Origin: Candidatus Rifleibacteriota bacterium
Lineage (GTDB): Bacteria > Muiribacteriota > Ozemobacteria > Ozemobacterales > Ozemobacteraceae
Length of the DNA: 64,000 bases
Direction: 5' to 3'
Assembly (NCBI GenBank): GCA_905236675.1
Contig: CAJOND010000010.1
Coordinates: 36,723-100,722 of the forward strand
In this document: one piece after another, positions 44,251 through 54,500 of the stretch
Numbering within the stretch: position 1 is the first letter of the stretch
Layout: every line of letters begins with the position of its first letter
Program-made: the position numbers and the translations under genes
Notes under the pieces: model-generated
Database searches by the model: none
Told to the model about the DNA's origin: nothing
Seen by the model: only the letters and a program-made list of their open reading frames with translations

Positions 44251-45870
44251 ATGTATGAAATAAAACCAGATACTATGAATTATCGTGTATTGATTGCTGA
44301 AATAGAAAAGGGCGATATTAAAATACCTCAATTCCAAAGAGAATTTGTGTGGACTATAGATCAAGCAGCAAAATTATTAGATAGTATTATTAAAAATTAT
44401 CCGATAGGTACTTTTATTTTTTGGCAAACAAAAGAAAAACTACGTTGTATTCGGGATTTGGGAGATTTAAATATTCCACCAACAGAAGAAGGGAATTACA
44501 CTAAGTATGTTCTTGATGGGCAACAAAGACTTACTAGCCTTTATGTTTCAATAAAAGGGGAGAAAATTAAACAAAAAGGGCAAATTACTGATTTTGGAAA
44601 ACTATATGTTAATTTAGATGCAAATGAATCAAAAGATGAACCTATTGTTATTACAGATATTTCGAATCTCAATGAAGATTCTATTGTTAAATTTACAGAT
44701 TTATTGGCAGGAAGAGGAGATTTATACAATAAATATAAAAAGTATTCTACACTTATTGATCTTTATAAAGATAATTTCAATTATTATTCATTTTCCGTAA
44801 TTAAAGTTAAAGATGCACCAATAGATATTGCAACAGAAATATTTACAAGAATAAATATAGGTGGAAAACCTCTTAGTGTGTTTGAAATAATGTGTGCTAA
44901 AATTTTCGATGATAAAAGAAATTTTGACTTAGCAGAAAAAAGCAAAGAAGTTTGTATAGAATTATCTGAAATGAACTATGAAATTCCTCCAATTAAAATA
45001 TTACAGGCTGTTGCTATCTGTATGGTTAAAGACTGTGACAAAACTCATATATTAAAAAAACTTGATAAAGATAAGTTTATAGATATCTGGGATGAGGTTG
45101 TTGACGCTTTCAAAAAGTCTGTTGATTACTTTAGAAATACGTATAGAATAAAAGTATCGCAATTATTACCATATGATTCTTTGTTGATTCCTTTTACTTA
45201 TTTTTTCTTTAAGCATCAGGATAAACCATTAGGCACTATGCAAGTTCTTCTCCAAGATTTCTTTTGGAGAGTAGCCTTAACAAAAAGATACCAAAGTTCT
45301 CTTGAATCAAAAATAGCACAAGATATAAAAGCTATTGATTTAATTTTGAAGGAAGAAACACCTAAATATGACACTCCCGTAGATATAACAACAGATTTTA
45401 TTCTTAATAATGGAACTTTTAATATAGGTAGTTCTTTCATTAAAGCTTTGTTGTGTGTGTTGGCATATCAAGAACCAAAGTCTTTTGCCGATGACTCTGT
45501 TGTTACAATTGATAATTCGTGCTTAAAACAATCTAATAGTAAGAATTATCACCATTTTTTTCCAAAGGCTTTCTTAAAAAAACAAAACATTGAAGAATGG
45601 AAGATAAATAACATAGTTAATATAACCATCGTTGATGATTATTTAAATAAACGTCAAATAAGAGATAAAGCTCCATCAGTATATATTCAAGAATTTATTA
45701 AAATTAACCCCAATATAGAAAAAACCTTAGCAACCCATTTAATTGGGGAACCAGAAGAATGCGGTATCCTTGAAGATGATTATGATAAATTCATTAATTC
45801 TAGATTAAAAAAATTTAATGATGAATTAAAAAAGAGATTAATACTTACAGAAAAAGATAGATATAAATAA
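44251..45870 (+). CDS. DUF262 protein (GmrSD-like, possible defence nuclease)
   Basis: The protein has 539 residues. The N-terminal DUF262 domain shows IPQFQREFVWTIDQAAKLLD, SIIKNYPIGTFIFW and VLDGQQRLTSLY, the ParB-like nucleotide-binding core. FTRINIGGKPLSVFE follows. The C-terminal part has YHHFFPKAFL and NIVNITIVDDYLNKRQIRDK, in the place of the DUF1524 HNH-type nuclease. This order is that of GmrSD and related type IV restriction or phage-defence enzymes, which cut modified DNA. AGGTGG lies 9 bases before the ATG. It stands opposite an Rpn nuclease gene. Activity against phage is an inference from family. Confidence 0.85.
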   Translation: MYEIKPDTMNYRVLIAEIEKGDIKIPQFQREFVWTIDQAAKLLDSIIKNYPIGTFIFWQTKEKLRCIRDLGDLNIPPTEEGNYTKYVLDGQQRLTSLYVSIKGEKIKQKGQITDFGKLYVNLDANESKDEPIVITDISNLNEDSIVKFTDLLAGRGDLYNKYKKYSTLIDLYKDNFNYYSFSVIKVKDAPIDIATEIFTRINIGGKPLSVFEIMCAKIFDDKRNFDLAEKSKEVCIELSEMNYEIPPIKILQAVAICMVKDCDKTHILKKLDKDKFIDIWDEVVDAFKKSVDYFRNTYRIKVSQLLPYDSLLIPFTYFFFKHQDKPLGTMQVLLQDFFWRVALTKRYQSSLESKIAQDIKAIDLILKEETPKYDTPVDITTDFILNNGTFNIGSSFIKALLCVLAYQEPKSFADDSVVTIDNSCLKQSNSKNYHHFFPKAFLKKQNIEEWKINNIVNITIVDDYLNKRQIRDKAPSVYIQEFIKINPNIEKTLATHLIGEPEECGILEDDYDKFINSRLKKFNDELKKRLILTEKDRYK

Positions 45871-45976
45871 ATATAGGTTTCTATTATAATATAATTTACT
45901 TAATTAAATTATATTTTCTATGGATTACTTTGAGGTTTTCAAGTTTAAAAGACCACTTCAGTCGCTTTCTGCATCA

Positions 45977-46019
45977 GCTCCCTCATCATGTTACTAGAGA
46001 CAGTTTTTGATGAGGGAGC
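45977..46019. terminator. Perfect 12-base inverted repeat between DUF262 and rpn
   Basis: GCTCCCTCATCA (45977-45988) and TGATGAGGGAGC (46008-46019). It lies between convergent genes and may end both, though T runs are short. The surrounding words (CCACTTCAGTC, GCTCCCTCATCA) resemble intergenic repeats common in gut bacteria (recalled, not checked). Confidence 0.55.
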
Positions 46020-46056
46020 ATCTCTGTTATATTATATTTTGCAAAAATTATTAATG

Positions 46057-46293
46057 TTATAAAACTAAATTATATTCTTTGAAATCATCTAATAGCTGTT
46101 TTGGTGATATTCCTAACGAGGAAGCAGCCTGTTCCAATGTTATTAAACCTTTTTTTATTAAGTCATAGAATGCACTGATTTTACCTTTCTTTTCGCCTTT
46201 CTTTTCAGCGTTTTTTTCAGCATTCTTTATTTCTTTCTCAATTCCATTCTTAACTCCGTTTTCAATTTCTCGGTCTATAAATGTGTAAGTCAT
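46057..46293 (-). CDS. Predicted internal C-terminal product of rpn (putative antitoxin)
   Basis: Inside rpn, GAGGTGA (46299-46305) lies 5 bases before an in-frame ATG at 46293, a better initiation site than any at the start of the full gene. The product would be 78 residues: MTYTFIDREIENGVKNGIEK, a Lys/Glu-rich helix, then the ISAFYDLIKKGLITLEQAAS module, without the nuclease domain. Rpn genes of E. coli are known to encode such intragenic antitoxins. Seen: the site and frame. Inferred: that it is used and that it neutralises the nuclease. Confidence 0.55.
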   Translation of the reverse strand: MTYTFIDREIENGVKNGIEKEIKNAEKNAEKKGEKKGKISAFYDLIKKGLITLEQAASSLGISPKQLLDDFKEYNLVL

Positions 46294-47031
46294 TCTAATC
46301 ACCTCGTCTAAGCTTTTTGCTTTTTCATAATCAATTTTATCTAACTTTGTAGATAGTAATCTAAGCATAAATGTTACAAAAGAACTAAATCTCTGCTTCT
46401 GCTTCTCGTCCTTAAAGATAACTTTCAGTTCCTCTGCCAATTTATCGAAATCTTCTCGACTAATAGCACGTTGAAGTTTCATCGTAGCGATAACAGAGTT
46501 TGTTAATCCAGCAAATACTGAATCTTTTTCGTTAGCATTAGGACGAATTTCATCTATAAAGTAATAACTTAGTTTAGGAATAAACTTTTGAAGACTATTG
46601 TCTTGTGTGTCTTCAATCATATCTTGGATATTCTTTGTTACATTCCAGTCATATTTTCCATTATAAAGAACTATTGGCAAAACAATAGGCAGTTTTTTGT
46701 CTTTGCCATAACCAAGATTTTTATTTGCTAATAGATTCAAATATAACAAAGAAAGATACGACATAATTCTAACAGGCATCGTTTCGTCTTCATCAGACTG
46801 AAACTCTATTATAATATAGATATATACCCATTCATCACGACATTTTAAACGCCAAACAATGTCGTCGTGACGTTCATTTTTTTCTTTCTCCGTATAAGAA
46901 GAGTTATCACGTTCTAATGTGCTGAAATCGAACTGTTCAACACAATCTAACGCAACAAATCCCTGAATCAGGTCTTTAACATTTTCAGGGTGCGAATAAA
47001 ACTCTTTATGTGCTATGTCTTGCTGTCCCAT
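46057..47031 (-). CDS. Rpn family recombination-promoting nuclease (PD-(D/E)XK, YhgA-like)
   Basis: 324 residues. The N-terminal half is the Rpn/YhgA nuclease domain: HKEFYSHPENVKDLIQGFVA, ERHDDIVWRLKC, YIYIIIEFQSDEDETMPVRI (catalytic Asp, Glu, Gln) and LPIVLPIVLYNGKYDW. The C-terminal quarter is a charged helical region with an LITLEQAASSLGISPKQLL module. Rpn proteins are nucleases; in E. coli they act as phage-defence toxins controlled by a short C-terminal product made from inside the same gene. Here the promoter leaves no leader, while a strong internal ribosome site and ATG occur at 46293 (see the separate entry). Confidence 0.9.
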   Translation of the reverse strand: MGQQDIAHKEFYSHPENVKDLIQGFVALDCVEQFDFSTLERDNSSYTEKEKNERHDDIVWRLKCRDEWVYIYIIIEFQSDEDETMPVRIMSYLSLLYLNLLANKNLGYGKDKKLPIVLPIVLYNGKYDWNVTKNIQDMIEDTQDNSLQKFIPKLSYYFIDEIRPNANEKDSVFAGLTNSVIATMKLQRAISREDFDKLAEELKVIFKDEKQKQRFSSFVTFMLRLLSTKLDKIDYEKAKSLDEVIRMTYTFIDREIENGVKNGIEKEIKNAEKNAEKKGEKKGKISAFYDLIKKGLITLEQAASSLGISPKQLLDDFKEYNLVL

Positions 47032-47037
47032 AGTTAA

Positions 47038-47066
47038 ATTTTAGCAAGTTAAAATAAGTTAGTCAA
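47038..47066 (-). promoter_or_regulatory. Consensus promoter of rpn, leaderless spacing
   Basis: On the minus strand: TTGACT (47066-47061), 17-base spacer, TAAAAT (47043-47038), then 6 bases to the ATG at 47031. No Shine-Dalgarno can fit, so full-length Rpn is probably translated from a leaderless mRNA. Confidence 0.65.
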
Positions 47067-47103
47067 TATTGTGTCTATTTGTCTCAAATTTGTGGATTGT
47101 CAC

Positions 47104-47211
47104 GTCTACGCAATGCTTTGCTCCCCTCTTACGACTATGACTCACTCACAACCTGTGCTCACTTGCACGCCGCCATCCCTTGGCGGCAGTCTTTAACAAA
47201 GAGGGTATTTT
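47104..47211. repeat. Copy of dispersed intergenic repeat
   Basis: 47162-47209 matches 63943-63989 with one mismatch and one indel, including the hairpin GCCGCC...GGCGGC. Its left part (CCCCTCTTACGACT) resembles the reverse strand of 63704-63744 and the element at 10304. Confidence 0.75.
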
Positions 47212-47279
47212 AGACAATCACACCAAGAGCCATAGGCTCTAAACCAACCACACCAATCATAACCTGTTTCGAGTGGTTT

Positions 47280-48737
47280 CTATTTTCTTCGTCTGGCGGA
47301 AGAACTAGGAATATTAAGCTCTATTCTGTATTTGGCAACAGTTCTTCTAGCTAGTTCTATTCCTTCTTTTGCTAAAATATCTACAATGGTATTGTCTGAT
47401 AATGGTTTAGAAGGATCTTCAGATTTTACTATATCGCTAATACGCTGTTTTACAGCCATTGTTGAAACGTCATCGCCCGACTGGGTTCTTGCAGCTCCAG
47501 AGAAGAAAAACTTCAATTCAAAAAGACCTCGGGGAGTTTGAGCGTATTTCCCGTTTGTTGCTCTACTGACAGTAGATTCATGAACTCCAGCCATACTGGC
47601 AACATCTTGAAGGGTTAGAGGCTTTAAATGCAGTATTCCAAAATCAAAGAAGTCTCTCTGAATTTCGCAAATAGCTTTAGTTACATTAAGGATAGTTTCT
47701 TTTCTTTTATCAACATATTTCAGAAAGGACTTAGCAGATTCAAGCCTGTTTTTTATAAAGTCACTAGTTTCTTTTTGAGTTTTGTCGAGATTTTTTAGAG
47801 CATCTTTATAAGCCGGATTAATTCGTAACTGTGGAATATCTGACTCGTTAACGGTAACAACATATTCATCATCAACTTTTTCTATGAAAACCTCAGGTGT
47901 TATAAAAATCTGATCTTCTGATGAAGCAAATGATGCACCTGGTCTGGGTTCGAAGCTTTTAATTGTGTCAATAACATCTTTTACTTCTTCTAATGTATAA
48001 CCAGTTGCTTTTACTATATTGGCCAGTTTATTCTGAGCTATATCTTCTAAATGATTTGTAATAATATCTATTACAGCATCATTGTCGTAGCCTTCATCTA
48101 TTGCTTGAATTAAAAGGCATTCTTTTAAATCGAAAGCACCTACACCTGTCGGTTCTAAGGTTTGGATTACTTTTCTGACCTTTGATACTGATGCTACGTC
48201 TATTTTAAGTAATTCAGATATTTGCTGATCTGAAATGCGTAGATAGCCGTTACTGTCGATAAGACCTATTAAATATTCGGCAATCTTTTGTTCAGTAGGG
48301 TCTAGATTTACCTCACTTAGTTGATGCATTAAGTGTTCTTTAAGAGTTGTTTTTTTCGAAACGAAATTCTCAAAAGAATTGTCTTCGTCACTATTGTAAG
48401 AATTAGAGGAAACTCTGATTTCTGTGTTTTCTGCATCTTCAATGTATTTTTGCCAGTCTACACCGTAATCGTTTCGGCTTTCCTCTTGAAATTCTACAGA
48501 AGATATTGCCCCTTCTACAGGTGGTTGTTCTTCCAATTTTTCTAAAGGTAACTCATTTGGGGTTTCTTTTGATTCATCTAATTCTAAGACTGGATTGGAT
48601 TCTAATACTTCTTGAATCTGATTTTTCAGTTCAACTGAGTTTAACTGCAATATTTTAATTGCAAGCTGCATCTCAGGAGTCATTTTTAAAGTTTGAGTAA
48701 GCTTTTGTGATAAGCCCAATCTCATAGAATTATCCAT
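47280..48737 (-). CDS. rpoN: RNA polymerase sigma-54 factor RpoN
   Basis: 485 residues. Region I begins MRLGLSQKLTQTLKMTPEMQ with LAIKILQLNSVELKNQIQEV. An acidic region II follows, then the core-binding domain (LMHQLSEVNLDPTEQKIAEY, GVGAFDLKECLLIQA) and the C-terminal DNA-binding domain with the RpoN box ARRTVAKYR and ending NIPSSSARRRK. RpoN directs transcription from -24/-12 promoters and needs enhancer-binding ATPases, none of which are in the window. AAGGA lies about 10 bases before the ATG. It follows the large TPR gene by 15 bases on the same strand. Confidence 0.96.
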   Translation of the reverse strand: MDNSMRLGLSQKLTQTLKMTPEMQLAIKILQLNSVELKNQIQEVLESNPVLELDESKETPNELPLEKLEEQPPVEGAISSVEFQEESRNDYGVDWQKYIEDAENTEIRVSSNSYNSDEDNSFENFVSKKTTLKEHLMHQLSEVNLDPTEQKIAEYLIGLIDSNGYLRISDQQISELLKIDVASVSKVRKVIQTLEPTGVGAFDLKECLLIQAIDEGYDNDAVIDIITNHLEDIAQNKLANIVKATGYTLEEVKDVIDTIKSFEPRPGASFASSEDQIFITPEVFIEKVDDEYVVTVNESDIPQLRINPAYKDALKNLDKTQKETSDFIKNRLESAKSFLKYVDKRKETILNVTKAICEIQRDFFDFGILHLKPLTLQDVASMAGVHESTVSRATNGKYAQTPRGLFELKFFFSGAARTQSGDDVSTMAVKQRISDIVKSEDPSKPLSDNTIVDILAKEGIELARRTVAKYRIELNIPSSSARRRK

Positions 48738-48752
48738 AGTAGAACAGTTCCT

Positions 48753-51425
48753 TTATTTAATTGCAGGTTTTAGCTTAAAAATAAAGGGTATAAATCTCAT
48801 TAGACCTTTATTAATAGTATTTACTTTTTGGGTTAACCACTCAAACAGATTTTCAAATTCAGTCGAAATATAAATCATATCTTTATTTGATTTCATCTTT
48901 ATTGTCGTTGTTAAACCTTTTTTATTTGTTTTGACTTTAAATCTAAATAATCTAGCAGCTAATTTTTTCATAAAATCTTCATTTTCAACTTTACCTGTTG
49001 TAGCTACAATAAATTCATTTATTCCATCGTTAGTAAGCTGATAACTAGCTTGCAACTTTTCAAAAGGATAAAAAGGATTTCTTACAAAGTTGTTGGCAAA
49101 GTCTGGGAATCTTTTATGGAAAGCTTTATTGTCGTAGAAGAATTCCATGAAATAACCATCTCTATAAGGTAAAACTTCAGAAAAGCTTGCTACAGAATCT
49201 TTTGTTAGTTTTTTCTTAGAGATGTAGACATCTTTATCTAAAGTAATAAAGTAAAAATTACCTAATGGAAAAATGTATCTTGGTTTGTTTTCTATTTTTT
49301 CAGTAGAATTATTTTGGTTATGAAAACAACCATAAGCGGCTTGTATTCCGTCACATATGTCTTTGCCACTGAGAGAATCTGAAGATACCCTGACAATAAC
49401 AGTATTTTCAGCAAATAACAATCTGTCTAATATAATTGTTACATTACAATTAATTAAACCTTTTAAATTTGGGAAGTATTTTTGTACTAATTTAAAGAAA
49501 TCAGAACAGAAAGTAATTGCAACAGGACAATCTACATTTTGAGGTAATATTGTCTTTTGTGTGGCAGTATTTTCGTTAGGTGTTATTTTACTTTCATTTG
49601 ATTCTATTTTTTCGTCTTTAACAGATTTATCTTTTTCTTCTATATTGGTTTTTATTGTTTCATTTTCCGAATTCTTTTCTAGCGGTTTTTCTTCGATTTT
49701 AGTGGGAGTCCTTTCTCTTGTTATAAGAGTGTAAGAATCTAGTAGAGGTTTTTTTAACGATATTTCTCCGCTATTTAATCCAGCACAGATTTTAGTTATT
49801 TCAATAGATTTTTCGTATAAGCCTTCTTCCTGGTATAATAAAGAAATACCTTTTAATATTTTTAATACTTTATCTTTATCCGCTTTTTCTCCAAGAATAC
49901 CATGATAATTAGCCATAGCTTCATGTAAAGCTTTTAGTCTGATGGTTAAATAAAGAGTTTCATCGGGATCGTTCTGATTTGGATTAGCTTTAAAAGCTTC
50001 TTTAACAAAAGTTAGTGCATCGTCAAACTTGCTTTTTTCTAAGTATATTCTTCCTATGTGTAGTAATATTTCACTTTGAGCTGGATAAATGTTGTTGGCT
50101 TTTTGTAGATAGATTAAAGCATTATCTAAATCGCCATTTCTATAATATGCCCAACCTAATGTATCAAGGTATGAGGCATTGTTTGGTTCTAATTGATTGG
50201 CTGTTTTAGCCATACTTAAAGCTTTTTGTGCATTTGTATCTAGTTCGGTATATAGATAAGCCAGGTTGTTTAATGCTTCTGCGGAATCAGGTCGCAATTT
50301 AATTGCTAATTCATATTGTTCTATAGCCTTTTGATAATTATCTGTAGCATAATAAAGAGTTGCTAAATGGTAGTGTGATTCATACACATTATTTCTTAAT
50401 GAAATTGAATTAAGAAGAGCATTTTCAGCAACTTTGTATTCTTTGTTCTTGAATGCGGCCCACCCGAGACTATCTTGGAAACCAGCACTGTTAGGATTCT
50501 GCATGACTGCTTTTTTGCATAATTCAACAGCTTTATTTGTATTTACTCCATATTCAGCATATAGATAACCAAGATTATTAAGGGCATATGGATTATTTGG
50601 AGCTATTTCAACTATTTTTTTGTAAACTGCTTCTTCAAGCCAGAATGGTTCATGTTTCCCCTTGGATTGGTATTCTTCATGAAGACCCATATAAATACTT
50701 ATAAGAGTGTTTTGTAATTTTGAATTTCTTGGGTCTAACGAAGAAGCTTTTTCGTAGGAAGCAATAGCTAAGAATAAGGCAGAATCAGAATTACCAAGAA
50801 ATCTGAAACACTGACCCATTACATAATAATATTGGGATGTTTTAGGTATGAGTGTTAATGCTGATTTTAAGTCTTCTTCAGGTTTCATTAGAGCAAAGTA
50901 GTTATTTGAGCGATTTTTCAATGACTGAAAAAGAATTCCTTTTGCTATCCAGTAATCAGCATTTTCTTTAAGTTCATCGTCATAGTTTAAAAGAATGTCT
51001 TCAAATTCTTTTTCTTTAGTGCAGTTTTCGTCTTCTTTTTTATCGGAAGCTATTAAAACTCCAGTATAGAAAATATGTCTCAGCTTATCTTCACCGCTTG
51101 GCTGTTCTATCCCATTGAGAGAAAAATATTTATTACCAGCTTCTAGTAATTCTTTTTGTCTTGGCGTATCTGAAAGTTTTATCAGAGTAAACCATCTTAA
51201 AATAGCTTGGTATTGTGCAATTACATTCCCTTTATGTTCAAGAATATATTTTTTTAATAATTGAAAATTGTAATCAGCGGATTTGTTCTTTTCAAAATTT
51301 ATTTCACTCTGCTTATAAAGAGGTAATCCAAAATCGAAGTTGATTTCTGCTTTTATCCCAGAAGTTATTAGCAGAATAAAAGCTAATATTAATAAAAAAG
51401 TGGTATGTAAAGATTTCTTGAACAT
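48753..51425 (-). CDS. Large exported TPR-repeat protein with C-terminal domain of unknown type
   Basis: The protein has 890 residues. A signal peptide (MFKKSLHTTFLLILAFILLI, cut near IKAE) is followed by about 14 TPR units to residue 590 (YALNNLGYLYAEYGVNTNKA, EALNNLAYLYTELDTNAQKA, SYLDTLGWAYYRNGDLDNAL). An acidic Lys/Glu/Asn linker (600-640) comes next. The 250-residue C-terminal domain (VAITFCSDFFKLVQKYFPNL onward) is one I do not recognise. It is likely periplasmic. GGAGG lies before the ATG. It lies between the tubulin-like gene and rpoN, with a terminator on the upstream side, so it probably has its own promoter. Confidence 0.8.
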   Translation of the reverse strand: MFKKSLHTTFLLILAFILLITSGIKAEINFDFGLPLYKQSEINFEKNKSADYNFQLLKKYILEHKGNVIAQYQAILRWFTLIKLSDTPRQKELLEAGNKYFSLNGIEQPSGEDKLRHIFYTGVLIASDKKEDENCTKEKEFEDILLNYDDELKENADYWIAKGILFQSLKNRSNNYFALMKPEEDLKSALTLIPKTSQYYYVMGQCFRFLGNSDSALFLAIASYEKASSLDPRNSKLQNTLISIYMGLHEEYQSKGKHEPFWLEEAVYKKIVEIAPNNPYALNNLGYLYAEYGVNTNKAVELCKKAVMQNPNSAGFQDSLGWAAFKNKEYKVAENALLNSISLRNNVYESHYHLATLYYATDNYQKAIEQYELAIKLRPDSAEALNNLAYLYTELDTNAQKALSMAKTANQLEPNNASYLDTLGWAYYRNGDLDNALIYLQKANNIYPAQSEILLHIGRIYLEKSKFDDALTFVKEAFKANPNQNDPDETLYLTIRLKALHEAMANYHGILGEKADKDKVLKILKGISLLYQEEGLYEKSIEITKICAGLNSGEISLKKPLLDSYTLITRERTPTKIEEKPLEKNSENETIKTNIEEKDKSVKDEKIESNESKITPNENTATQKTILPQNVDCPVAITFCSDFFKLVQKYFPNLKGLINCNVTIILDRLLFAENTVIVRVSSDSLSGKDICDGIQAAYGCFHNQNNSTEKIENKPRYIFPLGNFYFITLDKDVYISKKKLTKDSVASFSEVLPYRDGYFMEFFYDNKAFHKRFPDFANNFVRNPFYPFEKLQASYQLTNDGINEFIVATTGKVENEDFMKKLAARLFRFKVKTNKKGLTTTIKMKSNKDMIYISTEFENLFEWLTQKVNTINKGLMRFIPFIFKLKPAIK

Positions 51426-51492
51426 TATTTGCCTCCAAATACCAATAAATATGCTTCCCTTGTATTATTTTAATATATAATGTCTTGAAAAA

Positions 51493-51527
51493 TAAAGGGC
51501 GGCTAATTAAGTCGCCCTTTTATTTTT
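51493..51527 (-). terminator. Terminator after the tubulin-like gene
   Basis: AAAGGGCG pairs with CGCCCTTT around an AT-rich loop and is followed on the minus strand by TTTATTTTT. Confidence 0.8.
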
Positions 51528-51531
51528 TCTG

Positions 51532-54500
51532 TTATGCCAAAGTAGTAGTTTGTCTTTGGCTTAGAATTGTATTGAACTGATCGTTATAGTCTTGCAATAT
51601 TTTCAATATTCCACGCTTTATAGAAAGCAGTTCATCGCTAGATGCTCTAACTTCATGATTCTTTTTGATTTCTTGTTCGATTGCATCTTCTATTCTCTTT
51701 ACCTTTGCTGCGATGAAAGGTAAGTATCTGCGAACAAATTCACATTGTTTGGGGAATGGAAGAGCTTTCCAGTATTCACTATATACGGATCTAATCAAAT
51801 AAAGACCCATTGTGTTATTTGTTAGATAATCAAATAATTCAATCAATGTTCTGCCCATTGGCTGTGGCTTATCTTGCTGATACCAGAGTTCAAACTGAAC
51901 AAGTTCCGGATTGAATTCTATACCATGCTTACCGGACTTTTCATCTGCCATAAGTTCATATCTTAGAAGCAGATAAACCATGTAGTGTTCTTCGAGCTTC
52001 TTTGCTGGAATCAGGCTGTAGCTTGCCCACAGGATAGGATATGCATCGTTGTTCAAGACAGCATGACAATTTATTTTTGCGTTATTCTTCCTGTAAAGGG
52101 TATGCCATTGAGCTATAGAACTTAGGTTGTATGGAGCTATACCGTGAAGTGTCTGTAAAAGACTTATTTCATATGGATTTCTTGTTGGAGCAATAGAAAC
52201 ACCGATGTCGCCCTTGCGTAATGAATCTTTTATTTCTTCTGCAAGCTGGCTGTTTTCATCAGCAATTCCTAATGTAACAATATTCATACGCTGAGGCTGG
52301 TTGTTTCCTCTGTCATTAAGAGTTACCAAAGGAGTAGCCTGATTCATAAGGCTTTCAACAAGACTCTTCTTGAAACCAGCTTTAACAGAATCTTTCCAGT
52401 GAATAAAATCTTCTATTCCACCGAATAATCTACGACAGATTATTTCATTACAATATTTTACAATATCTTCTTCTATTGTATTGGTTTCGTGTTCAGTGTA
52501 TTTTTCCCAGTTCTTCTTGAGGTTGAGTTTAACAAGGAAATCACCTTCTATATCATTGTTGGTTAAATCTCCAAGCAAATACTTATAGAATGGTTCAATA
52601 TCCTTTTCTTCAAAAATGTAAGTTCTAATAAATTTTTGAACTTTAGAATAGGGTTTTATCTTTTCAAGACAATCTTCGTAAGCTCTTTCAAGATTACCAT
52701 CTTTAGATATCTGATTTAGTCTGAAATTAAATACTTCAAGTTTCTTGCGGATATTTTGAGCTTGAACATTCAGATACTTCAAGAAGTCTTCAACACAGGT
52801 AAGACAGAACATTTCATATTCCATATCGATAGCTTCTTTGCTTTCTTTAAGTAGTGAATCTCTGTCTTTCTTAATTTCTTCAACAAATATCTTTGATTTT
52901 ACTTTCCTGAAGAACCCTAAAATTCCACCTAACTTGTCTTTTAGTCGGTTACTTTCTTCTACATATTCTCTTTTTTCTTTGTCTAATTTACTTCTAATAT
53001 CAGTAACTTTATTAGCCATCTGATTCTTGGGGTATCTTGTCAGGTATTTTTCAAAGGCAAGTAAGAAGTCTATTGAAACCTGGGCTCCAAGATCTGGATT
53101 GTTGACTATTTCAATACATTTGTCTCTTAAACATTCACCTGCTTTTTTAGCAGCTTCTTCAAATTTTACGCGAACAGCAGCTCTAATATCATCTTTCTTG
53201 ACTCTATCATTGTTTAACTCATCTATTTGTCTAAGAATAAAGTCAAAATCAGCTTCACCCTGTTGCTGCTTTTTTATCTTAACAGAATGGTATTTAGGAT
53301 TATCCCAATAATCTTTTCTGTTTATTATTTCTTTACTTAAAGCTAATAGTCCTTCAGGAGTAAGGTCTATAACGCTTGGGTTGTTTTCGGCGAAGTCTTG
53401 AACCATGGAGTCTAACAAAATTCGGTCTACAGAAAGTTTTAACCAATATGTGACATCCATTGCCAATTTATAAGTGTAAAGAGATCTTATTATATCTAGT
53501 GGATAATAGAAACTTTTGAAACCAGCTGAACTGAAACATTTAAGCTGTTTGCCTTCCAGGTCAGAATTCATTTGTCCTAAAATCTGTGATGCATTATCAA
53601 GCATTGAATTCTGAGCTTGGCGAAGCTGAGTGGCTAATTTGGTAAATATTAATTCTGAAGCTATGGCATAATAAGTAGGTATATCATCCATATTGCTTGT
53701 TCCAAGTAGATAACATTGATCGAAAGGAGGTTCTTCGGCTATAGTACCAAAAGTATTTGTGTCATTACTTTTACCTATTGGACCATAATTAACCATGAAT
53801 TTATTTCGTCTATCTTGAGATATAATGTCTTTTGCGGACTGAGTTGGAGGAAATTTTTCCTTATTCATGAAATAGTAGGTTTCAGCTAAAGCTGCATACC
53901 CGTTTCCTTCAAGTCTGCCTGTAGAGTTGACATTTGGGTCTATAGCTATCTGTGTGAAAGCTTCAGGAGTTAATTCAATCCCAATAATAGATGGTTTGCC
54001 TTTTCCGCCAGATAATTGATAGTAGGCCATTTTTAAAAGGTAAGCCATGTCCATGAACATACCAGCACCAGAACCACCGCACATAGAACCTACAACATAA
54101 AATTCAGGTGTTAAAATCTGGCCTTGCTTATTGGTTAGTGGAACTATTATGTCGTCTTGGTTAACATTTCCACGAGCCATAATTTTGCTTATTTTACTTT
54201 TAAGTAAAGAGAAAATCTTCTGAATGTCTACAAAAATACCAAAACGTCCAGTAAATCTAAATTGATGAGCACCTTGGCTAATCTGTCCTATGTAAGATTT
54301 TAACTTTTGTGGAAACCATTCATATAGATAATTATAAGTGTCTGTATCCAGATTGTTAGTTATTTGACCAGCATTTTGAATGTTAATTTGATGGTATTCG
54401 CTTTCTGTAAGTTTTACAGATTTTTCTTCCTCGTCTTTTTCTGACTTACTTGCATCGAATATATCTGTATCAATACATAGCAAATCAATAAAATCAGGAA

